The notes under the pieces: generated by a model
Told to the model about the DNA's origin: nothing
Seen by the model: only the letters and a program-made list of their open reading frames with translations
Database searches by the model: none
Position numbers and translations under genes: made by a program
NCBI GenBank assembly: GCA_036557885.1
Contig: DATBGS010000018.1
Span: forward strand, 6,922 to 70,921
DNA from: DATBGS01 sp036557885
GTDB lineage: Bacteria > Chloroflexota > Ktedonobacteria > Ktedonobacterales > DATBGS01
DNA length: 64,000 nucleotides
Reading direction: 5' to 3'
In this document: one piece after another, positions 8,664-17,395 of the stretch
Layout: the number at the start of each line of letters is the position of its first letter
Numbering within the stretch: the stretch's first letter is position 1

Positions 8664-9224
8664 ATGAAGCCTGGCGAGGACGAGGAAGGATTTGAGTCCC
8701 TGGTACCCAGGCATCTCACGGCAATGTTGCGGGTAGCGGCAGCCCTGGTGGGCATGGCCGAGGCTGAAGACGCAGCGCAGGAAGCGCTGGTGCGCAGTTG
8801 GCAAGCCTGGCCCAGCCTACGCGATGTTAGCTCACTGCGTCCCTGGCTGCTGCGGATTACCGTCAACGTTTGCCGCGATTGGTGTCGCGGGCGCTTTGGT
8901 ACCAGGCGCAAGCTCGTTGAGTCGCTGGGAGCAGACGGAAGCGAGGAGACGCTGGCGACGCTTCAATCCGACCCAGGGGCGAGCGACCAGATGGCCGCCC
9001 TTGATCTGCGGCAGGCCGTGAACAAGCTGGAGAGCAATTACCGCGTGGTGGTGGTTCTGCGCTATTACGCGGGCATGGATGCAACCGAAATTGGCGTTGT
9101 CCTTGGCCTGCCTGCCGCAACGGTGCGCACCCGCCTGCGCCGGGCGCTGACCTTATTACGCGAGCATTTGATTGCTTCAGAACACCTGCCCTCCTTCCGG
9201 GCGCAGGAAGGGAGAGACGCATGA
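8664..9224 (+). CDS. RNA polymerase sigma-70 factor, ECF subfamily
   Basis: 186 residues. Region 2 (EDAAQEALVRSWQAWPSL followed by RPWLLRITVNVCRDWCR) and region 4 (LESNYRVVVVLRYYAGMDATEIGVVLGLPAATVRTRLRRAL) are both present and correctly spaced, with no extra domains. The ATG at 8664 has AGGTG at a suitable distance; a GTG at 8634 is an alternative. The stop overlaps the start of the next gene by four bases (ATGA), so the two are translationally coupled, as is usual for an ECF factor and its anti-sigma partner. It should direct a stress or envelope regulon. Confidence 0.9.
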   Translation: MKPGEDEEGFESLVPRHLTAMLRVAAALVGMAEAEDAAQEALVRSWQAWPSLRDVSSLRPWLLRITVNVCRDWCRGRFGTRRKLVESLGADGSEETLATLQSDPGASDQMAALDLRQAVNKLESNYRVVVVLRYYAGMDATEIGVVLGLPAATVRTRLRRALTLLREHLIASEHLPSFRAQEGRDA

Positions 9225-10819
9225 CCCGCGAGTCACACGATCCTACAGAGTTTGAGCCGCTGCCCCCGGAGTTGGAGGCGCTGCACTATCGCTTGCTGGC
9301 CGATGGAGCGGTCTGGCGCGATGGGCTGCCTTCCACAGAGCATCTGGAGGAGCGACTATCGCAGATACACAGCCAGGAGCGCGTTCCCCAGCCCGCGCGC
9401 GCTCGCACTGCGCGCCAGGAAGCGGTTACAACACCCTTCCCGGCTTCAACAAAAGGAGTAGTTTCTGTGTTTCCAGGACGGATAAAAACGATTACGGCGA
9501 TTGTCGCCATTGCTGCGGTGGTGGCGCTGTTTGCCTTCTTGTTGCGCGGATTTGCCATCGGACACATCAATACAGGTGCGGGCGCTCCCAGCCCAACTTC
9601 CGGCCAGAGCACCCAGGTCGCGCCGGGGTACTATGACAGCTACTTTCCGGTGATTGCGCCGAGCGACCCGCAGGTTATCTATAAGGTGGCGCAGAAAGGG
9701 CAAGCCACGCCTGAGATGTTGCTGGCGCGCTCAGATGACGGCGGCCACACCTGGCAGACGTTTGCCCTGCCAGCGGGCAAGGCCAACGATCAGCTTCTTC
9801 CCTATGTCTATGTCAGCCCATTAAATGCTCACTATGTCTTCTTGCTGGTAGATACCAGGCAGAAATATGGCGACTGTACTGCTTCCCAGGCATTCGCTGG
9901 CGGCAGCAGCCCCTTGGTCGCCCATTCTGGCGGGAATCCGCTCTGTTCTGCTGATACCACCTATCTCAGCACGGATGGCGGGCAGCACTGGACACAGCCA
10001 CAATTCCCGCAGACAAACACCCAAAATAGTCAGGGCTTGCTGCCAGTGCCTGGAGATACGCCGGTTCAATCCCTGTCTACCACGTCAATTCCTGACAGTG
10101 TTCAGGTCTTCCGCGCCCAAGGCAATCGCCTTTATACCTATCTGGGGGTGCATGTAGGCAGCACCGCCGCTGCGGTGGTTGCGAGAGGGCGTCTAGTTAC
10201 CAGCACCGATGGCGGCCTGACCTGGAGCCTGGCCGATAACGGCTTGCCCTCCAACCTCTGCGACTACAGCCCTACGCCCACTGGTTCCACCATTTTTGCC
10301 GTTGTCGGCACATGCAGTTCAGAGGTGCAGGGCAAATGGACGTTTTGGCGCAGCGATGATGCTGGCAAGCACTGGACGCAACTCTTTCAATTAAAAAGCT
10401 CGGCAGTGCCTTATGAGGCTTTCCTGTTCATGGGCATAGTGGCCGTCCAGCCTTCAGATGGGGCGCAGCCGCTGCTCTATCTTGATCTGGCTGATACAGC
10501 GAATGGGTTTTCCCCCTCCCCAGAAACAGTATCGGTCTATGGCACCAGCGAAAGAGCCTTACTCGATGCCCCAACACAGGGATTCCCTGCCGGGCAAAAT
10601 CCGGGCCGACCCCTGGGCGTGCTCAGCGATGGCTCGGTGCTCTTTGCCACCGATGACGGCTTCTACTCCTGGAAGGCTGGTGATGTCTCCTGGAAGAAGC
10701 TCGCGCCCAAGGTCAACGGCGTCCTGGCCTATGCATTCGTGGCCGCGCCGGGCGCTGATGGGAAGCAAGCGCTTGTTGTGGTGACAACAGATAATAAGAT
10801 TACCCGCCTGGGGGTCTGA
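9221..10819 (+). CDS. Membrane-anchored BNR/Asp-box propeller protein, candidate anti-sigma factor
   Basis: 532 residues. Residues 1-85 are hydrophilic and cytoplasmic, with a short helical acidic stretch (PPELEALHYRLL, EHLEERLSQIH). One membrane helix lies at about 88-108 (ITAIVAIAAVVALFAFLL). The large outer part carries at least four Asp-box motifs of BNR/sialidase-type propellers: SDDGGHTW, STDGGQHW, STDGGLTW and SDDAGKHW. No catalytic sialidase residues can be assigned. The coupling to the ECF sigma gene and the single-pass topology fit an anti-sigma factor with an extracellular sensor; the N-terminus lacks a recognisable zinc HxxxCxxC motif. Role inferred from context. Confidence 0.75.
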   Translation: MTRESHDPTEFEPLPPELEALHYRLLADGAVWRDGLPSTEHLEERLSQIHSQERVPQPARARTARQEAVTTPFPASTKGVVSVFPGRIKTITAIVAIAAVVALFAFLLRGFAIGHINTGAGAPSPTSGQSTQVAPGYYDSYFPVIAPSDPQVIYKVAQKGQATPEMLLARSDDGGHTWQTFALPAGKANDQLLPYVYVSPLNAHYVFLLVDTRQKYGDCTASQAFAGGSSPLVAHSGGNPLCSADTTYLSTDGGQHWTQPQFPQTNTQNSQGLLPVPGDTPVQSLSTTSIPDSVQVFRAQGNRLYTYLGVHVGSTAAAVVARGRLVTSTDGGLTWSLADNGLPSNLCDYSPTPTGSTIFAVVGTCSSEVQGKWTFWRSDDAGKHWTQLFQLKSSAVPYEAFLFMGIVAVQPSDGAQPLLYLDLADTANGFSPSPETVSVYGTSERALLDAPTQGFPAGQNPGRPLGVLSDGSVLFATDDGFYSWKAGDVSWKKLAPKVNGVLAYAFVAAPGADGKQALVVVTTDNKITRLGV

Positions 10820-10842
10820 GTTTTTCGCAAGGTTGTTGTAAA

Positions 10843-10891
10843 GACAGCGAGCGGGCTGGATGGCACACTGCCATCCAGCCCGCTCGCTGTC
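10843..10891. terminator. Bidirectional terminator-like hairpin
   Basis: A perfect 23-bp inverted repeat (10843-10865 with 10869-10891, core GCGAGCGGGCTGGATGG) with a CAC loop. It lies between the converging propeller and methyltransferase genes. No long T run follows on either side, so it may act as a strong barrier hairpin. Confidence 0.75.
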
Positions 10892-10922
10892 TCTGGAAAA
10901 CAGTCTGGCAACAGGCGAGCGA

Positions 10923-11792
10923 TTAGAGAGAGGCAGGCTCAGCAAAGAACTCATCGGGGCCGCTCAGCGGGGGAGCGCCCTTGCTGCCAATGGCAGTGAA
11001 CTCCATGCTGGCAAGCAGATAGTCGCGGTCAAAGGGCAGGCGCGCGAGCGCGTGCAGCGCGGCATCCAGGTCTTCAGGCGAGATCAGCCCTTGCTGGAGC
11101 AAGACACCCCGGCCCTGCTCGATCAGTTGGGCCAGATTGCCGCTCTTTTCTCCCTCTACATCCTCCTGCCCGCGCACATCATCAGCGGTCTGGCAGGAAG
11201 CTGACGCCAGTATCCGCACCGGCAGAAATCCGGCCTGGCGAAAGAGCGCAAAGAGCTTGCGTCCGATGCGCACATCGGGCCAGCCAAAGGGTCGCGCGGC
11301 ACTGGCAAGCTCCAGCAGGCGTGATTCGCCCTCGTTGGGCGGATACACCGCTCGCGCGCCCCAGTCCGGCTCAATGGCAACGGCTGCTCCGCCCGGCGCG
11401 ACGACGCGGTGCATCTCTCCCACTACCACCAGCGGCGCTTCCTGGTGCATCAGCACATAGCGGCAGATCGTCAGATCAAACCAGCGTGCCGGGTAGGGCA
11501 GCGCGGCGGCGTCCTGGCGCTCAAAGTGGATGGTGGGCTGGGGGCAGCGCAGGCGGGCTTCCATCAGCAGATGCGCGTCGCGGTCAATGGCCGTGATCTG
11601 CGCGTCGGGGAGCGCCTTTGCCAGCGCCGCCGTGAGGATGCCGGTGCCGCAGCCAAGCTCCAGAATGCGTGCCCTGGGCGGGAGCGAACAGTACATCAGC
11701 GCGGCGCGCACCTGTGCCCCCACGCCTGGCTGCTGCGCCGCCAGCCGCGTAGTTTCCTGGGGGTTCTGGCTGCCGAGATAGGTGCCTGCCAT
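10923..11792 (-). CDS. Class I SAM-dependent methyltransferase
   Basis: 289 residues. SAM-binding motif I is ILELGCGTGILTAAL at about residues 40-54, followed by the acidic motif II (ITAIDRD), motif III (FERQDAAALPYPARWFDLTI) and VAPGGAAVAIEPDWG. The C-terminal half is helical. Such UbiE/type-11 enzymes methylate small molecules; the substrate cannot be read. The ATG lies one base after the stop of the upstream acyl-CoA dehydrogenase, so the two genes form an operon. A link to lipid or thioester metabolism is possible from that context only. Confidence 0.85.
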   Translation of the reverse strand: MAGTYLGSQNPQETTRLAAQQPGVGAQVRAALMYCSLPPRARILELGCGTGILTAALAKALPDAQITAIDRDAHLLMEARLRCPQPTIHFERQDAAALPYPARWFDLTICRYVLMHQEAPLVVVGEMHRVVAPGGAAVAIEPDWGARAVYPPNEGESRLLELASAARPFGWPDVRIGRKLFALFRQAGFLPVRILASASCQTADDVRGQEDVEGEKSGNLAQLIEQGRGVLLQQGLISPEDLDAALHALARLPFDRDYLLASMEFTAIGSKGAPPLSGPDEFFAEPASL

Positions 11793-11793
11793 G

Positions 11794-12951
11794 CTAGCGC
11801 ATCGTTTCTGTGGCGAGCCTGCCCATCAACTGGCGGGCAATCACCACGCGCTGAATCTGATTGGTGCCCTCGAAAATCTGGGTCACTTTGGCTTCGCGCA
11901 TATAGCGTTCCACCGGCCAATCGTGGACATAGCCAGCCCCGCCCAGCACCTGCACCGCGTCTGTTGTTACCTGCATGGCGGTGTCGGTGGCAAAGCATTT
12001 TGCCATTGCCGCGTAGAGCGAGAGCGCCGGGTCGCCCTCGTCGGCTTTGGCGGCGGCCTGGCGGACCAACAGCCGGGCGGCCTCGATCTTCATTGCCATA
12101 TCCGCCAGCATGAACTGGATGCCCTGAAAGGCGGCAATGGGCCGCCCAAACTGTTTGCGCTCCTGGGCGTAGCGCGTGGCGACCTCCAGCGCGGCGCTGG
12201 CTAAGCCGGTGGCGGAGGCGCCAATGTTGATACGCCCGCCATCCAGCGAAGACAGCGCAATCTTAAAGCCTTCGCCCTCCTGCCCCAGCCGGTTATCAAC
12301 TGGTACGCGGCAATCCTCAAAGAGCAGTTCGCGTGTGGGCGAGGCATGCAGGCCCATTTTGTGCTCCAGCTTGCCAAAGCTGAAGCCGGGGGTGTCTTTT
12401 TCAATGACAAGCGCGCTGATGCCGTGCGCGGTTCCGGCGGTGGTCCTGACCATGACGACATAGACCTCGGCCACGCCCCCGCTTGTCACCCAGAGCTTGG
12501 AGCCATTGATGATGTAATGATCGCCCTCGCGCCGGGCAGTGGTGGTCATCGCGGCGGCGTCCGAGCCAGAGTTCGCCTCGCTGAGCGAGAACGCGCCCAG
12601 CAGTTCGCCAGCGGCCAGCCGCGTGACCCAGCGCTGGCGCTGCTCGTCGTTGCCAAAGCGATAGATCAGGCTCGTGACCATGTTATGCACGGAGAGCCAG
12701 ACGGCAGTAGTCAGATCGGCGCGGGCCAGTTCCTCAAAGACAATCGCTCCCAGAAAGCGGCCCAGGTTCGTGCCGCCGACCTCTTCGGGTACGAGCATCC
12801 CCGCCAGGCCCAGATCAGCCATTTTGGGGAAGATTTCGCGTGGAAAATAGGCGCGTTCGGCCCACTCTTCGGCGTGGGGCGCCAGTTCGTTCTGGGCAAA
12901 GCGCCGCACCAGTTGTTGAATTTCGCGCTGCTCGTCGTTGAGCATAGACAT
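11794..12951 (-). CDS. Acyl-CoA dehydrogenase
   Basis: 385 residues, the usual length for an FAD-dependent acyl-CoA dehydrogenase catalysing alpha,beta-desaturation of acyl-CoA. Visible family features: AFSLSEANSGSDAAAM (substrate/FAD region), LWVTSGGVAEVYVV, ERKQFGRPIAAFQGIQFMLA, VLGGAGYVHDWPVERYMREA and IFEGTNQIQR, where the Glu of EGTNQIQ is the expected catalytic base. The start at 12951 has AAGGGG upstream; an in-frame extension to 13050 lacks support. First gene of a two-gene operon with the methyltransferase. Likely beta-oxidation or branched-chain catabolism; chain length preference unknown. Confidence 0.95.
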   Translation of the reverse strand: MSMLNDEQREIQQLVRRFAQNELAPHAEEWAERAYFPREIFPKMADLGLAGMLVPEEVGGTNLGRFLGAIVFEELARADLTTAVWLSVHNMVTSLIYRFGNDEQRQRWVTRLAAGELLGAFSLSEANSGSDAAAMTTTARREGDHYIINGSKLWVTSGGVAEVYVVMVRTTAGTAHGISALVIEKDTPGFSFGKLEHKMGLHASPTRELLFEDCRVPVDNRLGQEGEGFKIALSSLDGGRINIGASATGLASAALEVATRYAQERKQFGRPIAAFQGIQFMLADMAMKIEAARLLVRQAAAKADEGDPALSLYAAMAKCFATDTAMQVTTDAVQVLGGAGYVHDWPVERYMREAKVTQIFEGTNQIQRVVIARQLMGRLATETMR

Positions 12952-13056
12952 CACTGTTTCCCCTTCTGAGGCAGAAAAACTCCCAAATACGGTATCTTCT
13001 TCTTGGGAGTATAGGAGGATTTTCACCAGCGCGTCAACGTGAGGGAGCAACCACGC

Positions 13057-14064
13057 ATGCGCAAGATCAGCATGTTTCGCCCAGGCGCGTTGGGCGATAC
13101 CATCCTGGCGTTTCCGGCGCTGGCGGCGCTGCGTCAGGCGTTTCCTGACGCGCAGATCGTTATCATTGGCAATGCGCCCGCGCTTGCCCTTGCCAAAGAC
13201 GCGGGGCTGGCCGGTCTCGTCCTCTCGTTTGATCTGCCCTGGTGGGCGGAACTGTTTGCTGAGGAGGGCATCCGCTCAGAGGAAGCGCGCCGCGTGCTGG
13301 AAGGGGCTGATCTGGCCGTGTTGTGGCTGCGCGACCCAGACGGCGTGGCGTCGCGCAATCTGCGCGCCCTGGGCATCCCCAGCGTGCTTGTAGCTCCTGG
13401 GCGGCCTGCTGAAGGCCAGCGTGTCCACGCGGCTGAGTATCTCGTGTCCACGCTGGAGCCAGTTTTGGGCGCGCTCTCGTCTGAAGCCTCTGCTGGCGCC
13501 TTTCCTCTGGCCCTCTCGCCGCAGGCAGCGCGCTGGGCTGAACAGGAGTGGGGCCAACTGCATCTCACCAGCCAGCGCGTGCTGGCGCTGCATCCTGGCA
13601 GCGGCGGGCGGCGCAAGTGCTGGCCGCCGGAGCGCTACGCGGCGTTAGCCGGGCGTTTTCTGGCGCGGGGCTGGCGGGTCTTGCTGATCGCAGGGCCAGC
13701 CGATGAAGCAGCAATGGCAGAGACGCAGCGCGCGCTGCAAGCAGATAGCATCAACTTGCAAGACGGGCGCGTGCGGTATCTTGCCAATCTTGGGCTATCA
13801 CACCTGGCGGCGCTGCTGGCGCGGGCCGCGCTGGTCGTGGGCAATGATTCCGGGGTGAGCCATCTGAGCGCGGTGGTGGGCGCACCAACCCTGGCGCTTT
13901 TTGGCCCCACTGACCCTGCTATCTGGGCGCCGCGTGGTCCGCGCGCGCAGGTGCTCTGGGCTGGTCAGGTGGGAGATGAGCGGGTGCAGCTTGCGGAGAT
14001 GGGGGCGCTCAACGTAGAAGAGGTCTATGCTGCGGCGTGGCGGATGCTGGAGCAGGAGAGTTAG
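13057..14064 (+). CDS. Glycosyltransferase family 9 (heptosyltransferase-like)
   Basis: 335 residues from the ATG at 13057, with GAGGGAG just upstream (a GTG at 13039 is in frame). N-terminal FRPGALGDTILAFPALAALR is the diagnostic GT9 opening. The C-terminal half has ALHPGSGGRRKCWPPERYAA, LIAGPADEAAM, and VVGNDSGVSHLSAVVGAPTLALFGPTDPA, the nucleotide-sugar-binding core of GT9/ADP-heptose transferases. The fold is GT-B. Monoderm Chloroflexota lack LPS, so the product is more likely a surface glycan or glycolipid. Single gene. Confidence 0.9.
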   Translation: MRKISMFRPGALGDTILAFPALAALRQAFPDAQIVIIGNAPALALAKDAGLAGLVLSFDLPWWAELFAEEGIRSEEARRVLEGADLAVLWLRDPDGVASRNLRALGIPSVLVAPGRPAEGQRVHAAEYLVSTLEPVLGALSSEASAGAFPLALSPQAARWAEQEWGQLHLTSQRVLALHPGSGGRRKCWPPERYAALAGRFLARGWRVLLIAGPADEAAMAETQRALQADSINLQDGRVRYLANLGLSHLAALLARAALVVGNDSGVSHLSAVVGAPTLALFGPTDPAIWAPRGPRAQVLWAGQVGDERVQLAEMGALNVEEVYAAAWRMLEQES

Positions 14065-14171
14065 CCCAACCGTAGGAGGAAAGTACCTGGGATTTGCCGC
14101 GCCAGAGCAGCCGCTGCTAGAATGGAAGACGTTGTAAGCGAGCCAATTGTAGCGAACCTTGGGATGGGAAT

Positions 14172-14837
14172 ATGCATCTACCCCCAGATCAGCGCGAGCG
14201 CCTTGAGGAGATGTGGCAAGGCGGTAAACGGAATCGCCTCCTGATGTTAATCGGGACTGGCGCGATAGTGCTGGTGCTGTTCTGTGGCTGTTTGGGTCTG
14301 GCAGGAACAGTGATTGGAAACAGCCTGACCTCGCTTGCCTCGTCCAACAATCCTGGCGCCAAGCCCACGCTGCCAGCAGGCACCCAGGTGGCGCAGACCA
14401 ACCCCACCTTTCCGGTTCCACAGCCGACAGCCTATAACACGCCGCCTGGGGGGGCGACCCCTGTAGGGTCATCTGGCACGCCCGCGCCCACCTCAACGGC
14501 CAGCCCCACTCCCAGCGTCACCGATACGCCCACTCCCTCGCCAACCGGCACTGGTGGCGGTGGCAACGGGCCAGTTACCTTTCATATCAGCCCAACCGAT
14601 GGTGTTTTGACCGCTGGACAGACGAATCAAATCCTGTTGAGTGGACCCGCAGGAACTCCGGTTGCCGTTTCTATCTATTTTTCTGGAAGCACCTGTTTGA
14701 GTAAAATTGTGGTACTTGATGGCGCCGGGCAGGGAAGTCTGGGCTGCGCGATACCAGCGGGTGAAAAAGGCAATACCCTTACCCTTGATCTGAACTCTGG
14801 TGGCAAAGATCGGCAGTATCAAATTCCGGTTGTTTAA
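14172..14837 (+). CDS. Single-pass membrane protein with Thr/Pro-rich linker (paralogue 1)
   Basis: 221 residues: a short basic cytoplasmic N-terminus (LPPDQRERLEEMWQGGKRNR), one membrane helix at about 23-50 (LLMLIGTGAIVLVLFCGCLG), then a long Pro/Thr/Ser linker of the type used by cell-wall-spanning proteins, and a compact C-terminal beta domain of about 85 residues with two Cys. The next gene has the same plan with clearly similar N-terminus and linker (NPTFPVPQPTAYN / NPTFPVPQPTVYN), so the pair arose by duplication. Secreted, membrane-tethered; function unknown. Confidence 0.75.
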   Translation: MHLPPDQRERLEEMWQGGKRNRLLMLIGTGAIVLVLFCGCLGLAGTVIGNSLTSLASSNNPGAKPTLPAGTQVAQTNPTFPVPQPTAYNTPPGGATPVGSSGTPAPTSTASPTPSVTDTPTPSPTGTGGGGNGPVTFHISPTDGVLTAGQTNQILLSGPAGTPVAVSIYFSGSTCLSKIVVLDGAGQGSLGCAIPAGEKGNTLTLDLNSGGKDRQYQIPVV

Positions 14838-14938
14838 TCTGAGTGCCCTGGCGTTTTAGACCAGGCGATGTTTCTCATCCTGTAGGGTAGTCGGCGAGAT
14901 ATGTTGAGTCAGGTTCCCTCCATTGTAAGAGGATTGCT

Positions 14939-15592
14939 ATGCCTGCCAAACTCCGCGAGCGCATCCAGCAGTTGTGGCTGCTGAACAAACGCAACCGAAT
15001 CTTGATGCTGGTTGGGACGGTGACGCTCTCTGTGGTGCTGCTGTGCGGTTGCCTGAACCTGGTGGGAACGGCAGTGGGCAACTGGCTGTTTGCGTCGGTT
15101 TCGGCAAATCCTAATGCCAGACCCACTTTCCCGGCGGGCACCGGGGTCGCCAACACCAACCCGACGTTTCCGGTGCCTCAGCCCACCGTCTATAACTTCC
15201 CGAACCAGCATGGCGGCACGCCGGTTGGCTCATCGGGGACGCCCGCGCCCACCCCAACCGCCAGCCCCACGCCCCTCTTCCAGCCCCCCGGTGATGGCAG
15301 TGTCGTCAGTTTCCGGCTTGGCCCAGACCCTCAGGCGTTCAGAGCCGGGCGAACGAATACCCTCACGCTGCAAGGCCCGCCAGGCGTGGTTGTTGGCGTC
15401 TCCTTTTTCTTTTTCGGATACAACAAGTGCTTGCAGGGGAGTGCACCCAACGACCCGGTAACGCTGGATGCCAACGGACAGGCAACCTTCTCCTGTGACC
15501 TGCCAGATACCCTCAGGGGGGCTGTTGGCGGGATTCAGTTGATGCCCAATGTGGGACCGCCCACCAATATCTTTAACATTCCGGTGAAATGA
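14939..15592 (+). CDS. Single-pass membrane protein with Thr/Pro-rich linker (paralogue 2)
   Basis: 217 residues, tandem paralogue of the gene 100 bases upstream. It has the same basic start (KLRERIQQLWLLNKRNR), membrane helix (ILMLVGTVTLSVVLLCGC), linker with GTPVGSSGTPAPTPTASPTP, and a C-terminal beta domain that has diverged (SFRLGPDPQAFRAGRTNTLTL). AGAGGA precedes the ATG. Two Cys in the outer domain could form a disulphide. Probably exposed outside the membrane; function unknown. Confidence 0.75.
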   Translation: MPAKLRERIQQLWLLNKRNRILMLVGTVTLSVVLLCGCLNLVGTAVGNWLFASVSANPNARPTFPAGTGVANTNPTFPVPQPTVYNFPNQHGGTPVGSSGTPAPTPTASPTPLFQPPGDGSVVSFRLGPDPQAFRAGRTNTLTLQGPPGVVVGVSFFFFGYNKCLQGSAPNDPVTLDANGQATFSCDLPDTLRGAVGGIQLMPNVGPPTNIFNIPVK

Positions 15593-15598
15593 GGGCGC

Positions 15599-16603
15599 TT
15601 ACGGGCGCGTATGTGGCTTTTTGAAGCCATGCCCCAGGACTTCAGCGGCATTGCCAATGATCAGGAAGGCGTCGGGGTCGGCTTCGGCCACCAGTTCTTT
15701 GAGCTGGCTGACCTCGCGCTGGGAGATTGCCACGAGCAGAATCTGGCGTTCTTGCCGGGTATAGCCACCCTGCCCTTCCAGCAGCGTCACCCCGCGATTG
15801 AGCTTGAAAAGAATGGCCTGGGTAATCTGGTCCGGGCGATCAGAAATAATGTGGGCCAGCCGCACATAGCCAAACCCTTCCACCACGCCATCCAGCGCCT
15901 TGGCCGAAAGATAGATGGAGATCAGCGCGTACAGCGCCAGTTGCAGATCAAAGAACAGTCCAGAGGCGACGACAATCGCGCCATCTGCCAGCAATTGCCC
16001 CAGGCCAACGCTGATGCCAGTGAAGCGGTTGGCGAGCAGGGCAATGATGTCGGTGCCGCCGGTGCTGCCGCGATAGCGATAGATCAGGCCAGCGCCCACG
16101 CCACCCAGCAGCCCACCGTAGACGGTTGCCAGCACCGGGTCGCGTGTCACTGGCTGGGCCAGCACCGCCAGCGGGTCCACCAGCACGCCCACCAGAGCGG
16201 TTGCAAAGAGCGAGCGCAGCGCAAAAGCGCTGCCCCCCAGATAGCGCCAGCCCACCATGAACAGCGGAATATTCATCAGCAGAAAGGTCAGGCCAACCGG
16301 CCAGCCCAGCTTGGCGTTCAGCAGCACCGCCACGCCGCTCAGCCCACCAGCGGCAATGCGGTTGGGGATGAGGAACCAGTCCAACGCCAGATCAAGCAGA
16401 ACCACCCCTGCGGCCAGGATGAGGTAATCCAGCGCCAGCCGCGCAGCCAGCGGGAGGATGGTGCGCTGGCTTTTGAGCCAGAAGCGCTCGCCCGCAGGGG
16501 CGGGACGCCGCCGCGCCCCTGCTCTGAGGGGTGCCCCCGCTTTGGGGGGTAGCGCCGATGTCCCCGTCGGCAGGGGTGGGGGTTCTGCGTTCTCGGTAGG
16601 CAT
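15599..16603 (-). CDS. YitT family membrane protein (DUF161 with C-terminal DUF2179)
   Basis: 334 residues. An unusual Pro/Ala/Arg-rich leader of about 50 residues is followed by about six hydrophobic segments of the YitT_membrane domain (LIPNRIAAGGLSGVAVLL, GGLLGGVGAGLIYRYRGSTGGTDIIA) and a C-terminal DUF2179 domain (FKLNRGVTLLEGQGGYTRQE, REVSQLKELVAEADPDAF). On the minus strand TATACT ends six bases before the ATG and no SD is seen, so the mRNA may be leaderless. The leader peptide is encoded partly by a palindromic repeat at about 16500-16560. Family function is poorly known. Confidence 0.85.
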   Translation of the reverse strand: MPTENAEPPPLPTGTSALPPKAGAPLRAGARRRPAPAGERFWLKSQRTILPLAARLALDYLILAAGVVLLDLALDWFLIPNRIAAGGLSGVAVLLNAKLGWPVGLTFLLMNIPLFMVGWRYLGGSAFALRSLFATALVGVLVDPLAVLAQPVTRDPVLATVYGGLLGGVGAGLIYRYRGSTGGTDIIALLANRFTGISVGLGQLLADGAIVVASGLFFDLQLALYALISIYLSAKALDGVVEGFGYVRLAHIISDRPDQITQAILFKLNRGVTLLEGQGGYTRQERQILLVAISQREVSQLKELVAEADPDAFLIIGNAAEVLGHGFKKPHTRP

Positions 16604-16690
16604 GGCGCCAGTATAGCATACGCGCTCATCTGGCTGCGGGAGTAGCGCGGTTGTTTTGTAGCGTGGGCTGCTAGCCCGCAGGGGTAGGGC
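16500..16690. repeat. Family D/B palindromic repeats overlapping the yitT start
   Basis: 16500-16560 carries GCCCCTGCTCTGAGGGG and CCCCCGCTTTGGGG units like the family D repeats at 27460-27485, 32150-32200 and 37108-37152. 16655-16685 carries a degenerate family B unit (TTGTAGCGTGGGCTGCTAGCCCGC). The first group is inside the yitT reading frame. Confidence 0.6.
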
Positions 16691-17361
16691 TACTGGTGAA
16701 GCAGGAACGCGAGCGCCGTTTCCAGATGCCAGAGCAGCAGCGCCAACGCGATCAGGCTGATGCCCCGGTGAACCTTGCGCCAGGCGCGAATTGCCAAGAG
16801 CGCTTGCTGCTCGCGCCGCATTGCCGCCGCAACCTGCTTGCGGGCACCCCGCCGAGGGGCGCCGGAAGCATCCAGAGCGTCCAGGGCGGCGCGTGTTGCC
16901 AGGCGGGGACATATCCAATCTAGCAGGCGACCAACGACGCCGCTCGTAACAACGCCCACCAACCCGTAAAAGGTCCAGGCGCCGCTGGTTTGCTCCAGGC
17001 TGCCAGCAGTGTGCAGAAAGATGAGCAGCAGCCCCAGCAGCCCCCCAACCATATGCCAGGCGAGATACCGATGCAGCAGCCCAGGCCAGGTAAGCGCCCA
17101 GCGCTTGCGTAGGGCGTAGCCAATGCCTACCAGGAGCAGCAGCAATGTGCCAAAGGTGGCAAAGAGCAGCCCTGGAATGCTGGACGCTGCTATCTCATTT
17201 CCCTGAAGATACCAGGCATACAGCGCTATCAGCCCCAATGCCAGCGCCAGCCCAATGAGGGCGGCGCGGCGCTCAACCCTGGAAAAGAAAAGGCGCGGCG
17301 CAGGTCTTGAAGGGCGCAGCGATGACCGGGGAGCGGCGCGTTTCCTCTGAGGAGCGCCCAT
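16690..17361 (-). CDS. b-type cytochrome-like integral membrane protein
   Basis: About 223 residues from the ATG at 17361; an in-frame ATG at 17418 overlapping the Rieske stop is an alternative, and neither has a clear SD. Five hydrophobic segments are visible. Two carry His in positions suited to haem: HRYLAWHMVGGLLGLLLIFLH and HRGISLIALALLLWHL, reminiscent of cytochrome b561/ferric-reductase-like bundles. It lies directly downstream of a Rieske protein on the same strand, which supports a role as membrane haem partner in electron transfer. Haem binding is inferred. Confidence 0.65.
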   Translation of the reverse strand: MGAPQRKRAAPRSSLRPSRPAPRLFFSRVERRAALIGLALALGLIALYAWYLQGNEIAASSIPGLLFATFGTLLLLLVGIGYALRKRWALTWPGLLHRYLAWHMVGGLLGLLLIFLHTAGSLEQTSGAWTFYGLVGVVTSGVVGRLLDWICPRLATRAALDALDASGAPRRGARKQVAAAMRREQQALLAIRAWRKVHRGISLIALALLLWHLETALAFLLHQ

Positions 17362-17395
17362 GCTCCCGGCGACGTGTGGAGCATATCTGCTGTGC

